64,000 nt of DNA from Closterium sp. Naga37s-1 (GCA_947471745.1 CANJKZ010000768.1:2371501-2435500); one strand, 5' to 3'; shown: positions 21,601-34,117, counted from the stretch's first letter. Notes: generated by a model from the letters alone, not told the origin. Made by a program: numbers and translations.

Positions 21601-22562
21601 GATAAACTTCCCGTTGCGTGGCCCGCTCACACTGTCTCTGTTGCTGCTTCGCTGTCTCTGGTAGGGCAGGAAAAAGCACTCGTAATTCTCGCCCTTGTTT
21701 CTCATGACTCCCACCAGTTAATACTCAAGCGTCCATCTGCTGCCTGCTCCCACACTCTGCAGGTCCCTTCGCGGAAACAACCTGGAAGGCTACCTGACCA
21801 ATAGCTGGGCGAGTTTGGTCCATCTGCAAGAGCTGTGAGTTACTGTTTACCATACCACCTTACCATCCTGCCATGCTACCATACAGTTTCTTTCTACCAT
21901 ATCTTCACGCTGGCCCACTGCTGTGCTGTTGGCAGCAGCATGAGCCCCATTGCGATTGCCATATGCCCATGCTATCAAACCACTTTTTATACACTAATAT
22001 ATCAAGTGAACATGTTCGGTTCAGTTCGGCTGTGAGTGCCTAACCGCATTGAACATAAACGTGTTCGTGTTCAAGATTAGTTGTTTCTTATGTTTACAGA
22101 CGTTGCAACAATGTTTTTTTATTTGCACACTCTCTCTCAAACCATTTAGGGTGAAACGGACTCAAATACGATAGTGAAATGCACCCACTAAGCGAAAAAA
22201 CTTGACCGAGTCAAGTAAAACTCCACTTGAATCTCGAGCTGCTAACCACCCCGCCCCACCCAGATTGCCTTCGCAGCCCAACGAAGAACGCAATATATTG
22301 TTTTTCCTTTCTTATCAGAGATTTGGGAAGCAACAAATTTGAAGGAACAATTCCGGCAACATTCTCCGCCCTAACAGGGTTAACTGCAATGTAAGTTTCC
22401 TGTGTCCCCTCCATTTCCCTCCCATTATCCTTGTCTATATCTCCCGCATGCCTTCTTCACTCAGTACGCCACTTGTTCTGCCCTTCTCTACTGCAGAGAC
22501 CTGTCTCGGAATCAACTGTCTGGCACAATACCCCCTGCATTTGCCACCAGCATCCAGTCAAT
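18668..22562 (+). CDS. RLK copy A, LRR exons 1-10
   Basis: Ten short exons, each ending in phase 2 before GT and following AG: 18,668-18,754; 19,030-19,101; 19,385-19,471; 19,806-19,883; 20,033-20,107; 20,920-20,988; 21,132-21,212; 21,763-21,834; 22,319-22,390; 22,497-22,562. Each encodes about one leucine-rich repeat, for example LEGPIPSLASLTDLTYL, GNNLEGYLTNSWASLVHLQEL, GSNKFEGTIPATFSALTGLTAM. Lengths vary more (66-87 bp) than in the later block, and several donors are weak (GTCCGT after the first). The extracellular repeats would form the ligand-binding solenoid. Copia-2 sits in the intron after the tenth exon. Confidence 0.7.
20207..20820. mobile_element. hAT-like miniature element M1 (614 bp) with 8-bp target duplication
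   Basis: Terminal inverted repeats TAGACATGAGCAAATGGCG (left) and, reversed, TAGGCTTGAGCAAAATCGCG (right). The 8-bp TCTGCAGC lies on both sides (20,199-20,206 and 20,821-20,828), the duplication size made by hAT transposases. The inside is rich in GTTCG/CGAAC words and encodes nothing. It lies in an intron of RLK copy A. A relic of the same family is at about 30,950-31,501. Confidence 0.85.
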
Positions 22563-22831
22563 GTATGCCACTCTTCCCACTGCCTACTGCCCTAGCTTCA
22601 CAGGCCTAACCCAAGCACATTCTGCATCCCAGACCTTCATGAATCGATACACTTTCATGATTCAACTTCTCTTTTTTCCTTCATACCGCTTTTGCATAAG
22701 GCAACAGCCTCTGGCGTCCTTTGATTGCCGCTACTAGCATTGATGCCTTCAGCCAATCATGCAAAAATCTATCATATGAACTGCATGCTGTTATGGTATC
22801 CATCCATGCACTCCCTTTGGAACGAGGTACC

Positions 22832-23118
22832 TGTCACAACTTAGGCTTAGAACCGATGTATTAGTAATGAGCTCAAGGCTCTTTAAGTACATCAGAATTG
22901 GGCAAGGTAGGGATGGTGAGAGAGTCAGGGGCAATTCTAGGGGATTGGGGGTAATCACAAGGCAATCTCCAATTGGTGGGTTGGAGATTGCTTGGAAATC
23001 ACATTTGGGTTTGGTTGTGATGTGGGTGTACATCCAACCAAACACAAAGTGCAAACTACACTAAACAAGAATATAAAAAGTACAAGTACAAATGCGAGAT
23101 TGAGGGCTAACATTAACA
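22832..23118 (-). repeat. copia-2 3' LTR
   Basis: About 287 bp; it pairs with 26,820-27,101 with scattered substitutions and small indels, so the insertion is not recent. On the coding strand the tract TATGGGGGGGTG just before it (about 23,116-23,130) is the polypurine tract priming plus-strand DNA. Confidence 0.92.
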
Positions 23119-23142
23119 CCCCCCCATAGGCGTCAATCGAAC

Positions 23143-23996
23143 TCATGGCAGAGAAGGTGGAGCGCAGAGCCCCATGGTGCCCAGAAGGCTATGGTGAAGA
23201 ACCTTCCCAAGGGGCTTGGTGAACAGATCAGCCAAGTTGCAGTCAGAAGCCACATACTCCACATTGAGCTGCTCCCGTTGGACAAGGTCACAAATAAAGA
23301 AGTGCCGAATTTCGATGTGCTTGGTGCGCGTGTGGTACACGGGATCCTGGGAGAGGTGGATGGTGCTCTTGTTGTCACACCAAAGGGTGGGAGTGGGCTG
23401 AGGATAGCCAAGTTCCTGGAGTAGGAAGGTGAGCTTGCTGGCCTCCTGAGCCGCCATGGTGCCAGCATAGAGCTCTGCTTCACAAGAGGAGAGGGAGATT
23501 GCAAACGACCGGGTGGATCGCCAGCTGACTATTTCGCTCCCAAGGGTGAAGCAGTAGCCTTGGGAGGAGCGTCGGTCGGTCTGGTCATCAGCCCAGGAGG
23601 AGTTTGTGTAACCTTCCAGTCGAGGAGGAGAAAACTCACCAAGGGTGAGGACTTGAGACTTGGTGCCCTGCAAATAGCGCAGTACCCGTTTTGCTGCTTT
23701 CCAGTGAAGGTCAATGAAGCGTCCAGGAGCCACATATCGAGAGAGGACACTGACAGGGTATGCCAGGTCAGGCCGGGTACACATCATGGCGTACATGAGG
23801 ACCCAACAAGCTCTGTGTATGGCTCAGTGCATGCCTCTGGTGTGGGTACAGCCGGAGCGGTGAGGAGGTGTTGCAGCGGCAGTGGGGTGGCCGTGGGTGT
23901 GCACAGCTTTATCTCAAACCGCTTGAGCACATTGTTGATGTAGAACTCCTGGGAGAGTGAGATGGTGCGAGCCTGGCGATCGCGTGTAATCTCCAT
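23143..23996 (-). pseudogene. copia-2 RNase H and RT thumb, frameshifted
   Basis: Frame 23,996-23,784 has the RT tail (LRMEITRDRQARTISLSQ, FYINNVLKRF). After a frameshift near 23,795, frame 23,796-23,143 gives TRPDLAYPVSVLSRYV, AAKRVLRYLQGT and RNase H blocks GYTNSSWADDQTDRRS, SSCEAELYAGTMAAQEA, LWCDNKSTI and KHIEIRHFFI. The C-terminus ends NLADLFTKPLGK, as is typical of plant copia polyproteins. Confidence 0.9.
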
Positions 23997-24026
23997 CCTC
24001 AGGTAGTGTTCGAGGTCACCGAGGCC

Positions 24027-25130
24027 TTACATCAAGAGAGCCTTGCTTAGGGCCTCCTGGACAGAAGTCATCTGGGCCAAGTCCTTGGCAACGAGGATGT
24101 AGTCATCGACGTAGACAAGGATGTAGAATGGCTCAGAATGACGACGAATGAAGAGTGTCGGGTCAGCTGAGGATGGGTGGAAGTCCAATGAGAGGAGGAC
24201 TTCTTTCACTTTGTTGTGCCATTCACGAGGGGCTTGGTTGAGGCTGTAAGCGGGGTGATTCAGCTTCCAGATAGTGTTGGGAGGGAACTTTCCTGGAAAG
24301 CCTTTAGGTCGATCCATGAACACAGTTTTCTTGAGGTGTCCTTGTAGGAAAGCCGAAGCGGCGTCCATGGATTTGATCTCAAAGTCATCTTGTGCTGCCA
24401 CATCCAAGAGCATGCGAACGGTGGGTGGTTCGGATGTTGGGGAGAAGGTCTTGAAGAAGTCAAAAGACTGCTGCTGAGTGAAACCCTTAGCCACATAGCG
24501 CGCTTTGAACACTGGGGCCTCGTCCGGAAGTTGTTTCACCTGAAACAGCCACTTGCCCCCAACGATGTTGACTCCGGGAGGTGGAGTCTCGTCGTCGAAG
24601 GAGTGGTTGCGAGTGAAGGCTTCACACTCAGCTTCCATGGCAGCACGACACTCGGCAGCATGTGGTCCCGAGAGAGTGGGGGCGTACTTGGAATAGTGGG
24701 AGCGGGAGGAGATGGAGGAGCAGCTGCCGATGAAACTTGTAGGGTGGGATCAGAGACCTCAGAGAGAGATGGTTCGATGGCAGGTGAGGGAGCTGGTGCA
24801 GGCGGAAGTTCAGCAGGTGTATCGAAGTCAGCCCACACGAGGGAGGGTGGGCCTGAGGGGGGATCCCCCCCGAGGGAGAGTAGAAGGGGCGGGTCTCATC
24901 AAAGACAACGTCGCGGCTTCGGAGCTGTTGAGTGGAGGGGTTGAGGAAGAGGTAGTCCAGAGAGTCGGCGTTGTGACCAAGGTAGATGCACGTTTGAGTC
25001 TTGGGGCCGAGTTTACCACCTTGCTGCTGCCTAGCCTGAGGGTTGAGGAGGACATAGGCGGTGCACCCCCAGACGCGGAGGGGGCGAGCAGCAGGTATTT
25101 TCCCGAGCCAGGGTGTAGTGGGAGTGGTTA
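24027..25130 (-). pseudogene. copia-2 integrase C-terminus and reverse transcriptase
   Basis: From about 25,130 the minus strand reads LRVWGCTAYVLLNPQARQ, then LGHNADSLDYLFLNPSTQQ (integrase C-terminal region), a Ser/Pro-rich linker, and RT: HAAECRAAMEAECEAF, GGKWLFQVKQL, ARYVAKGFTQQQSFDF, KSMDAASAFLQGHL (catalytic Asp), LNQAPREWHNKV, and the active site ILVYVDDYILVA. A TAA at 24,027-24,029 interrupts it between RT and thumb. It is more diverged from copia-1 than two copies of one family would be, so these are two copia lineages. Confidence 0.88.
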
Positions 25131-25950
25131 CGGAGATAACTAGTACAACGGGAGCTTGACTACGGGCTAGGCACGAGTGCTCGTGTAATCTCTGCGTTCG
25201 TTCGTTCCTTAGTCTTCTCTAGCACTTCTTCATTCACGGGGTAAAACCGCAAAAAAATCACTAGCAAAAGTTGAGAACAGTGATTGAGAATGATAGCAAC
25301 AACATTGACATGCAAGACTACATCAGACCTAACAAAGTTACTGGTCGACTGCCAGCGCAGCGCGGTCGACCGCGTGCCAGCACGACTTGGTCGACCGCGC
25401 TCAAGCAGAGCAAAGTCGCGGCTTGCCAGCGTTGCAAGTACACGGCGTGCCAACGCTGCAGCAAGTCGGTTGCACAGCGTTGCACCCGCAGAACAACGGT
25501 GCACCTGCTTCGCATGTGCGTGCAGCTGGTTGGTGCTCCACGCTTTGTCACGAGCACGAGCAGACTTCACGCCCGCGACTGCGCCCACCCCGGGATACCA
25601 CTTCCGAGGTCGGCCTCGCAGAAACCACCCCGGCGACCTTCGCATGCTTCCGCAGAAGTCCATCGCCTGGGTAACACGATCGACCGGGCAACCAGGTCGA
25701 TGTCGTCAGGTCGGCCTCCTCCCTGGTCGGTGTCCCCTCGTCGACCACTTCGGGACTAGGCCGCCGACTTTGCCAAGTCGTCGGCCACCCAAGGTCGGCG
25801 CCTTGAAGTCGGCGCCCTGCCAGGTCGACCTCGCCAGGTCGACCACCCCACACTCGGCGCCCTTCGAAGTCGGCGCCCTCACAGTGGCCCGCACGCAAGT
25901 CGACCAGCCCCGTCGACCAGCTCGCCCACTGCTGCAAGTCGGCTCCCTGG
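25131..25950 (-). repeat. GTCGAC-rich repeat copy inside copia-2
   Basis: On the minus strand it matches 2,240-2,450 and then 8,060-8,655 of the + strand without a break, which shows that the two halves around the LINE were once one repeat. Its right end (TTATCTCCG) is the same as at 8,646-8,655. It replaces the middle of copia-2 (end of gag, protease, integrase core), so either it came in with a deletion or recombination removed the rest. Its left end is truncated relative to the copies that start TGCCATG. Confidence 0.7.
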
Positions 25951-26137
25951 AAGGAGGGGGCTGTTTTCCCTTGCCACGGTTGAGAAGGACGTCCTTGAGG
26001 TCCAATCCCTGCACGTCACGACCCAGGAGGTGCTTGTCAACCCCGTAGCTCCATGCCTTGAAGTTGGAGCTAGTGTCGTCGGCTTCAAGGCAGAGTGGGG
26101 TGATGGGGTTGGCAATGGTGGACGAGGTGAAGGCCAT
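25951..26137 (-). pseudogene. copia-2 gag N-terminus
   Basis: Starts MAFTSSTIANPITPLCLEAD and continues NFKAWSYGVDKHLLGRDVQG, the usual copia Gag opening (an ATG, then an xxNFxxWSxxVxxxL block). It breaks off after about 60 residues at the GTCGAC-rich repeat. A ~670-bp leader separates it from the primer site. Confidence 0.65.
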
Positions 26138-26807
26138 GATGAAGACCCCTTAGTGTCTCGCGCGAAGCGCCGCTCTGAAGTCACCGATAGGAACTTGAGG
26201 TTAAGGGTTTCCGAAGGAGAATTTGAATAACTTGAGGTTTGGGGTTTACAAAAGGTTTAGGATTTCTGAAGGAGAATTTGATGGAAACGCCGATTTAGTG
26301 TCAACTAGCTGCTAATTCTATTCCCACACACCCCCCCACACACCACCCTCAGCTTCACGGCTATGCTGCTGCTCGGCTTCGCGGCTACGCTGCTGCTCGG
26401 ATTCGCAGCTATGCTGCTGCTCAGCTTCGCGGCTACACTGCTGCTCGGCTGCGCTGCTGCATTTGTTCAGCTTCAGGAAGTGGGGGGGAATGCGGGTAGA
26501 AGTGCAGTTGCGGGGCGACGGGCGCCAGTCCGAAGATGACACTGCAGGGCGACGGGCGGCGGCCCGACGAAAAGGAGAAATGACGCGAAGATGTTTGACG
26601 AAAAGTGCGATTGGTTACAGCGCCGACAATGCGCTTACCAGAGAGGTTGTAAAAGTCGTCGATAGTGAAAGGAAAGTGGGGCGGGAGAATTTTCTGCCAC
26701 AGATGTCGCGAATCACCGGCGACGGGATTGAAGGCGGCTACGCCGAGGTTTTCGGGATGAAGATCCGCAGAGAAAAGAAAATCACGATCCGCGTGTGCGG
26801 TTGAAGA

Positions 26808-26819
26808 GCTCTGATACCA
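26808..26819 (-). promoter_or_regulatory. copia-2 primer-binding site
   Basis: Minus strand TGGTATCAGAGCT directly abuts the inner end of the 5' LTR. This is the standard plant copia site that pairs with the 3' end of initiator methionine tRNA to start minus-strand DNA synthesis. Confidence 0.92.
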
Positions 26820-27101
26820 TGTCACAGGCTTAGGACCGATTCATTAATAATGAGCTCAAAGCTCTTTAAGTACATCGGAAATGGGCAAGGTAAGGATGGT
26901 GAGAGAATCAGGGGCAATTTTAGGGGATCATGGTTAATCTCAAGGCAATCTCCAATTGGTGGGTTGGAGATTGGTTGGAGATCACATTTGGGTTTGGTTG
27001 GGATGTGGGTGTACACCCAACCAAACACAAAGTGCAAACTACACTAAACTAGGATTTAAAAAGTACAAGTACAAATGTGAGATTGAGGGCTAACATTAAC
27101 A
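26820..27101 (-). repeat. copia-2 5' LTR
   Basis: 282 bp, TG...CA, partner of 22,832-23,118. It would hold the element's promoter. The strongest shared block is the central run around CAATCTCCAATTGGTGGG. Confidence 0.92.
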
Positions 27102-27106
27102 GCACC

Positions 27107-28930
27107 CACCATTTCACTGGGATGGTCTGCACCATTGCTTTCACCTAGGCTTACGAACAAATGCCTCCAGCTCCATGCCATTTTAGAACTACTCCAGATC
27201 CCACCCGGGCATAACACACACACGTCCTGTCCAACTCCAATCACCCTTTATGTAATTCCCACCCACATGGTTGCTTGGTTCAATGCCTCACACCTGCACC
27301 ACCACCAACATCTTGACAAAGTCGTCTCATGGCTTCGTGCCTTACCCTGTCATGCCAAGCCGCAACACCCACCCCATATTTCCCCCAATTCCCGCTCCTT
27401 GATTTGCACGCTTTTTATCTCTACATCATTTTCACTTTCACTGCCCCTCTCTTCCCTTCATCCCTCCCACCCACTACATTCTTGCGTTCCTTCTCTTGTC
27501 TCGATCTCACTATCAACTTTTTCATCCTTCTTCTCCCCTGTTGACCACTATTTGGGATCTAGAAGCTCTAAGCACACATTTAATATACTATAATTAGTCC
27601 CTTCGGGGTCATCTCCAAGGATCCTCGGGTGCCTGGTAAAACCAACCCGTAACCAAGGGTTCGTGTTTGTTGAGAGACACACTAAGTGTTAATATCGAAT
27701 TGGATCGTGTGTAGAAATCCCCTTTCACGTTAATACGTTGGCGAAAAATATTCCCTCAAACGATTCACAAAGGATTGATACATTCGAACACAAGCACACA
27801 ATTTTTATATTTATCTAGCAAAAAAAACTACTACACGGTAGATAAGCTGCATTTCCAGGACTTTGCCATGTCTTCATGTGGAAACTGTTATCCAGCGTCT
27901 GCTCCGTTTGGCTTGATCTGTTTCTGTAGGAAAACTGTCTTCATATTTTGCTCTTTCCAAACGCCCCTGCTGACTCCTCTCATGAGCGATCATGAATGCA
28001 CATGTACAATCATGTTCCGTCGTGTGGGATTACCGTTTTTTCCGACCTTTACAGCTGTAAATCAGGTTTTCACCGTTTTGTACATGTAACGAATTGGTTG
28101 CCACGTCAAAAAAACAAGGCTTGAGAGCAGTTGTTTAACTAAATACTCGAGTCAAACCTGAGAACCTACAGGATCTCGCGGCACCCCCGGAAACACACGC
28201 GCACCCCTCAGGCGCGCAATCAGGCACGACCAAGAAATCTGGTCGCGCTGTACAGCGCCAGGACGGATCATGTCGCCCTGTCTGTTTGCGATCGCGGCCT
28301 CTGTTCACGATCGCAACAGTCACGTGCCACACGCGAGGGCCTTTAGGCCCCACACGCCACGCGAAAGTAGGACCTCACACGCGCGGTCCAGATTTTTGCG
28401 CCCCCTATCTTGACTGACGCGAAAATATCTCCTCGGAGACACTCGACCACCCCCCCCCCCCCCCCCCCCAACCCCCCTTCATGAACGTTCATGAATACAC
28501 ATAACCGTACATGAACGCACATGAAAATACATGAGCGATCACATGAACTCACACGAACAGTCATGAAAACTTATGAATGCAACCTCACACCAAAATGCAG
28601 ATAACTCTTGAACCACTAAGGCGAATCATAAACCGTAAACGTCAAATAAAAACACACAAATGCGCATCCCACGCAACACAAACTACCTTATAACTAATTC
28701 CTTCACATATTGCTCGACGAGTAGGCGGCAGGTTGACGTGCAAAATACGTTTTGCACCCAACACCCCATTTCTTGCCCCGCTTATTCCCCATGACCTCGC
28801 ATCCTTTGGTCCAAACTTCCCCTTTTTCTAAACATCACATCACACCTCTCTTTAGGAGTGACATCCAAACGTCAAAATGTTTCTCTGCCTGCCTCTCAAA
28901 ATGGTTCCTGTTCGACCGCTCTGGCTGCAG
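27107..28930 (+). other. rest of the RLK copy A intron that holds copia-2
   Basis: No coding exon seen. Noted: a C-run at 28,450-28,469, short repeats of ATGAACGTTCATGAA / CATGAACGCACATGAA type (28,480-28,575), and otherwise unremarkable DNA. The next LRR exon begins at 28,931. Confidence 0.5.
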
Positions 28931-31900
28931 TGAACTGAAGTCCAATCGGTTCACAGGAGGCATTCCCAGCACTTTCACTCGCCTCACTGGCATGATTTTT
29001 CTGTATGTCTCTCCCCATACAGCGCTCCCGTCTTTTATATGCCCCTGACGCCATGACACTTAACTGCTGCATTACCAGAATGATTTGCACGGCCTCACAA
29101 GTTACCGGTTGTTCATTGCTGTGCGGCCCCAGTTGCTGTGTTCCCAGAATTATGGTCGTTGTCGCTTACATGTGTGTGCGCGTGAGTGCGTTTCACTTGA
29201 CAGGGACATTATTGGCTGTGATCTTAGCTCAGGTGTTGATGTGGTGACTCAGATGACGTGGCTCCAACACATGTGAGTGTTCTGCCCTCTTACCCACCTT
29301 TGCTGCCTCCTATTGGCCCTCACCTTGTTTTCCATCGCTTCACCTCTTCCGTTGCCTATAACATCTGAGTTGAGATGCTCTTTCCAACACTGGCTCTACA
29401 GATTCCTCAATAGCAACAACTTTTCAGGTGTGCTTCCGGTGTCCTTTACAGAAATGAGTGGCCTCATAAGCCTGTGAGTCTACTCGATCCATCTCTCACC
29501 TCATCAGTGCAACAATGCCTTTCCTCGCACCTAACCAGGTGGGTGGGATGCTACAACAGTTATTGTGAACACATGTGTGCGTGGATGAAAGTATGCAAAA
29601 ATGCAATTGCAAGTTTACATCTCTTCACGACATTATGTTCGTGCACGTGCTTACACCCTGTATCTTGGGCATCATTCAGGGATGTTGGGAACAACCATTT
29701 CACTGGAACCTTCCCAGATTTTTTACTGCGCCACAAGAGCCTTGCAATCTTGTAAGACATTCATTCGTGACCTTGATCAAAGGTTGGTTGCACTGATGAA
29801 ACAACAGTTGCCATTTCTGTTGATTACAGAAGCAATTTCTGTACATCAATCAGTCGATTTTGTGGGGTTGTATCAAGCAGGTGAGTTAGGATATCGAGTT
29901 ATCTATAAGTGAGTGATCAGGGGCGCTGTTCAGAATGAAGTTTGACTTCCAAGTCAGTCACAGCAAATGGATTTGACTCTTGGTATGAGTCAGCATCTGT
30001 TCGCGCTGTGATGCTTTCTGTTGCTGCGATTGGCTGCTGTTCGCGCGGAAAGTTCAGTTGAGCGAGCGAGCAAGCTGCTCGCGCCACCACTTATTTCAGT
30101 TGTTCTGATTGGCTACTGTCCACGTGGCGAGTTCAGTTCGTCAGCGAGCGAGCAGTTGCTCGCGCCCACCACTTTTGGAGAGTTTCAATTGGCTGCTGCT
30201 CGTGTGAAAACTTCATTGACAAGTTCGCATCTGCTTTTTTGTGCACTGTTGTTCACAATACGAGTGTTTTAGGCACGTGGCGAGCACCAGGTGGGTGTCG
30301 AGATTGACTCGCAAGCACTCGCACTGACTTCGTCAGTTGCGATCGGTCGAAAGCTTTGCTGATCGAGTTGCTGATTGTTACCAACTTTTTCTTTCTCGTG
30401 CAAAATTGAACGGACTTCATCACGACCGTTCAAAAGTGGCGTGAACATATTTTTCTCGAATTGGCACCTGAAATCGATCATGCGCAAATTTCGAATTGTT
30501 TCGGCAATTCATCAATACTGTGCCAAGTTGTCAAACGAGTTGGAGGGAAAGTCGAAATATGCTCACGCTACAAGAACTAGAATCGAAGAACTTAGGACAA
30601 ATTAGGGAAAATCAGTAGGCAACTTTTCCCTATTTTGTCCTACTGATAAAACCGAGTATATATAGAATCAAGTTGAGTAGGATTTATATAAAACCGAGTG
30701 TTCTTGCTTGTTTCAAATATAACTTGAGTAGTTAAGTTTTTCTCCGTACTGCTGCAAACACGCTGCTAGATCTCAAAGAGCCGACTACGTCGAGGAAGGA
30801 AGAGGCTCCGGCTAGTGCAATCTTGCTCCTACTTCGATTTTTTCTGTACACAAATCGGACCTTTGGAAAAGGGCTGACATTATTTGGTCAGGCACCCAAT
30901 GACCCTCGGAGGTGACCCTGAGGGGAGTTTCTGGCATCAGATAAGGGGCTAACACCTGTTCGGTTTGCCTCGAACATGTTCGTGGCGAACCGAACACATA
31001 TATTTCTGCCAAAAGTGTTCGGGGCGAACATGTTAGTGTTGGGTTCGCCGCGGCTAGCCGAGCCACGCCGAACACAAACAAGTTCGTGTTCGTTTCTAAG
31101 CTCGACTTTTGCTGAACTCCTCTCCCACAGCCTAGAATACAAGTTCCAGCAGCTAGGGTACCTAGACTCTAATAAATCATTTTGGCGGAACCACACTCGG
31201 TGTTTCATTTACTTTACTCTCAAACGTCCACCAGGTAGAGCATCCCCGACGCCAAAATCAGCCATCCAGAAACATGCGACTATAACGAACCCTGCTGATA
31301 TGGCAAACACGAACAACACGTTCGCCCCAAACATGTTCGTGTTCGGGGGAACATCAAGGTGTTCGCCTCCCAAAGACGAACACAGAACACCACTTTCCCT
31401 GTAAGTGTTCGGGCGAACACGAACATGATCGGTTTGCCGAAAACGTGTGTTCGAGGCAGGGCAAACACAAACATGTTTGTGTTTGCCATTTGCTCATGCC
31501 TGGTTTCAATCGCAAAAGTTTCTTCCAATGCTTCACAAAACAACTAGCTGAACAAATTAATTGGGCAATCGCAATCGAAATGGTCATGGCAGGGACTTGG
31601 GCAACAACAGTTTCACAGGGTCTATCCCCCGCGAATTGACCAGCCTTGTCGACCTGATCCTCATGTAAGTTGCACCAATACGTGATCCACTGCTGAGAAG
31701 TGTAGGACGGGACTGAAGAACTGCCAAGTAGGGCAATGAATCGGGTAGACATGGGCAACGAGGCGAGCAAGAAGCTCGACTCATTTCTATTCACTCATTT
31801 TGGGCAATTTGGTCTGACAATTTGCTGTTTTTACTCGCTTGCCAATACGCGCCTAGCCTCGCAAAGTTACTTTTTGCTAAGCGAGTCAGCAAATATACTG

Positions 31901-34073
31901 TCCTCAAACTTTAAATATCGATGTAACTTTGAGGCTCTTGATACCATTGCGCAGAGATCTCAGAAACAACAATTTCCATGGAACTATCCCAGCCGGCCTG
32001 TTTAGGCTACCCATGTTGGCGTTGCTGTAAGTACCTCCATTACACCTGTTTTAGTAAATAATTTTCTTCAATATTTCGTATTCATGCAAAGGTGATTGCA
32101 AAAAAACTGACGTCAGATGGTACTTTGCAAATTCTCTGCTAAGCTGGCAAATGCTAAAATGGAGAAATCCACATTGTGCCAAACCTTCAACTTTCCACCC
32201 CAAGTGCGTTGTCTCCTTATTGGCTCACAATGCATGCATGTAAGAGCTGCATCCAGCCTTCTTTCCAATACAGGGACGTATCTAACAATTTCTTTTCGGG
32301 AGAACTCCCACGGACTCTCAGTGTCACAACTTCGCTTACCAGGCTGTAAGACTTGCAACCACTGTGTGCTGCCACCATTGGGTGCGTGCCACCACTTTGT
32401 GTGCTGCCACTATACATGTGCGAACGAGTCGACTCGATTTGGTGGTTACAAAACACAACTTTTGATATATGTTTTTCCAGATCAGCGAAATTGTTGTATT
32501 TTGCTTTGTACTGTCTACGATTTTGCTGCTAAATCCACGCGGGTCTGCCATTTCGTCTTGGATCTGGCACTATTATGGGTGGCGGGCAGGATGTGTCCAT
32601 TTTTTCTCAACTCGCTCCTTTTTTTTCCAAACTTCTTACGAGTTCTAGAAAGCTCGACCGTGCAGTCTAGTTCGAGTTTCTTAAAGAAAAACTCGACGTG
32701 TGTTATCCACTCGACTCGATGGCCCACAAAAACTTGTCAGAATTTGAGTAAAACTTGACTTGACTTGTCATTTATCCATGTCTAGCTGCCACCACTGTGT
32801 GATGCCACCAATGTGCCTGGTGCCAGGCTTTCCCTTCATCCTTAGCTTCCAAGGCCGTGCAATCTTCATTTGCTCCTCTTTCACCGTGCAGTAGCCTCAA
32901 TGGAAATGACTTCACGGGATCCTTACCAGACTTCTCACACTGGAACATCAGCTGTGGACTGATGTAAGCCTTTCCACGCCTTCTTCCTCCCTGTCTGTCC
33001 CACCCTCAACATGGCTTGTTCAATTGTTTTTTTAGCACCATGGGGTTTGTGCCGTCCATTCGTATGTATACCATTGCACCCATGTTTAGCAGTTCTGTTC
33101 GCCTCACTCGCATTGATCTCGTTGTGGCTCAGAAATCTCAGCGGCAACAACTTCACAGGGTTGATTCCCGACTCCATCTCCACCCTCACCACCCTCGAGG
33201 GCATGTGAGCCTTCTCTTCTCTTCTTGTGCTACAACGGGCCCAAACGCATGCCATGACTTAAAATGTGATAATTTTCCCATCTGAATCAAGCCGTACAAC
33301 GTTAACGTGCATTTCATTCAATGTATCCCTTGCCATGCCCTGCAGTTTTATCAACAACAACCAGCTAACGGGCACCATCCCCTCTGCCATCTTCACCATG
33401 ACAAATCCGAAATACCTGTAAGCCTCACCTCTGTCCCATGGTGCTTTCCTGCATCAGCCCGCGCTGCTCTTGCATGCACTCCTTATTGCAGTGTCCCCCT
33501 GCCATTGCCATTGAACTACATTGCACTGTCTTATGCTCTCCCTGCCATTGCCCAACAGCTACATGGCCAACAACCATCTGAGTGGCACTCTGCCAGATGC
33601 CATAAGCCAATTGGAGAATCTCGAACAAATGTGGGTGCTGTCTGCCTTCTTCCTGAGCTTCTGACACAAATGTTGGCAGCGTAAAAGCAATACAAGCAGC
33701 ACAAGTGTAGCGAACGTCCTCACTGTGAACGTGATATATATACATATATTTTGTGCCACCTTCCTGCCTCCTGCCACTGCTCTGCCTGCCCCTGCAGCTG
33801 GTTAGACAACAACAAGATTGAAGGCCCTCTGTCTTCTAGCCTGTGCTTGCTGCCCGGGCTGTGGCGCTTGTGAGTGGTTCGTATACGTGCTGACTGCATT
33901 CATCATGTTGGAATTTATCGAAGTGTGGGAACAAGCCTGTGTTTGCCATTAAGTATGAGTGTGTGACTCTCGGTGCGTCACGTTGTGTGTTGTGCTGCTG
34001 GCAGCATGATCAGCAACAACTATTTCTACGGACCCCTGCCAGACTGCCTCTTTGACAAGTGCATCAACCAGAT
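28931..34073 (+). CDS. RLK copy A, LRR exons 11-23
   Basis: Thirteen exons: 28,931-29,002; 29,204-29,272; 29,402-29,473; 29,680-29,751; 31,593-31,664; 31,955-32,026; 32,274-32,345; 32,892-32,963; 33,133-33,204; 33,346-33,417; 33,559-33,630; 33,798-33,869; 34,005-34,073. Eleven are exactly 72 bp (24 residues) and two are 69 bp, all phase 2. Each encodes one plant-type repeat, for example NSNNFSGVLPVSFTEMSGLISL, GNNSFTGSIPRELTSLVDLILM, GNNFTGLIPDSISTLTTLEGM. Donors are mostly GTGAGY or GTAAGY; exon 33,559 uses GTGGGT. At least ten have a recognisable counterpart in copy B, in the same order. No frame breaks seen in this block. Confidence 0.85.
30035..30250 (+). repeat. three diverged ~75-bp tandem repeats in an intron
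   Basis: The units contain GATTGGCTGCTGTTCGCG, then CAGTTGAGCGAGCGAGCAAG and TGCTCGCGCCACCACTT. They begin near 30,035, 30,109 and 30,186 and differ at many positions. No coding content. Confidence 0.55.
30950..31501. mobile_element. relic of the M1 miniature-element family
   Basis: Rich in GTTCG/CGAACA words like M1. Its right end, read in reverse, is CAGGCATGAGCAAATGGC, close to the M1 left end TAGACATGAGCAAATGGC. A matching left end and target duplication were not found, and an unrelated stretch (about 31,110-31,290) lies in the middle, so it is broken or composite. Confidence 0.55.
32411..32784. mobile_element. hAT-like miniature element M2 (374 bp)
   Basis: Ends TATACATGTGCG (left) and TAGACATGGATAAATG (right, reversed), flanked by GCTGCCAC on both sides (32,403-32,410 and 32,785-32,792). 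The end sequence resembles M1. The local DNA has other GCTGCCACC-like words, so the duplication could partly be chance. Inside is a CGAGTCGACTCG palindrome near 32,425. It is intronic in copy A. Confidence 0.6.
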
Positions 34074-34117
34074 GTGAGCCAACCACACAAAGTCATTCTG
34101 AGTACATTGCATGCATT

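Larger units (their letters stand above)
22832..27101 (-). mobile_element. Ty1/copia element copia-2, with both LTRs, inside an intron of RLK copy A
   Basis: Two direct LTRs (22,832-23,118 and 26,820-27,101) both start TG and end CA on the + strand. Flanks GTACC (22,827-22,831) and GCACC (27,102-27,106) fit a 5-bp target duplication with one change. On the minus strand the right LTR is followed at once by TGGTATCAGAG, the classic primer site, and a G7 tract lies against the left LTR. Coding is minus: gag N-terminus, then a GTCGAC-rich repeat where the rest of gag, protease and integrase core should be, then integrase end, RT and RNase H. A stop at 24,029 and a frameshift near 23,795 also disable it. 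Confidence 0.93.
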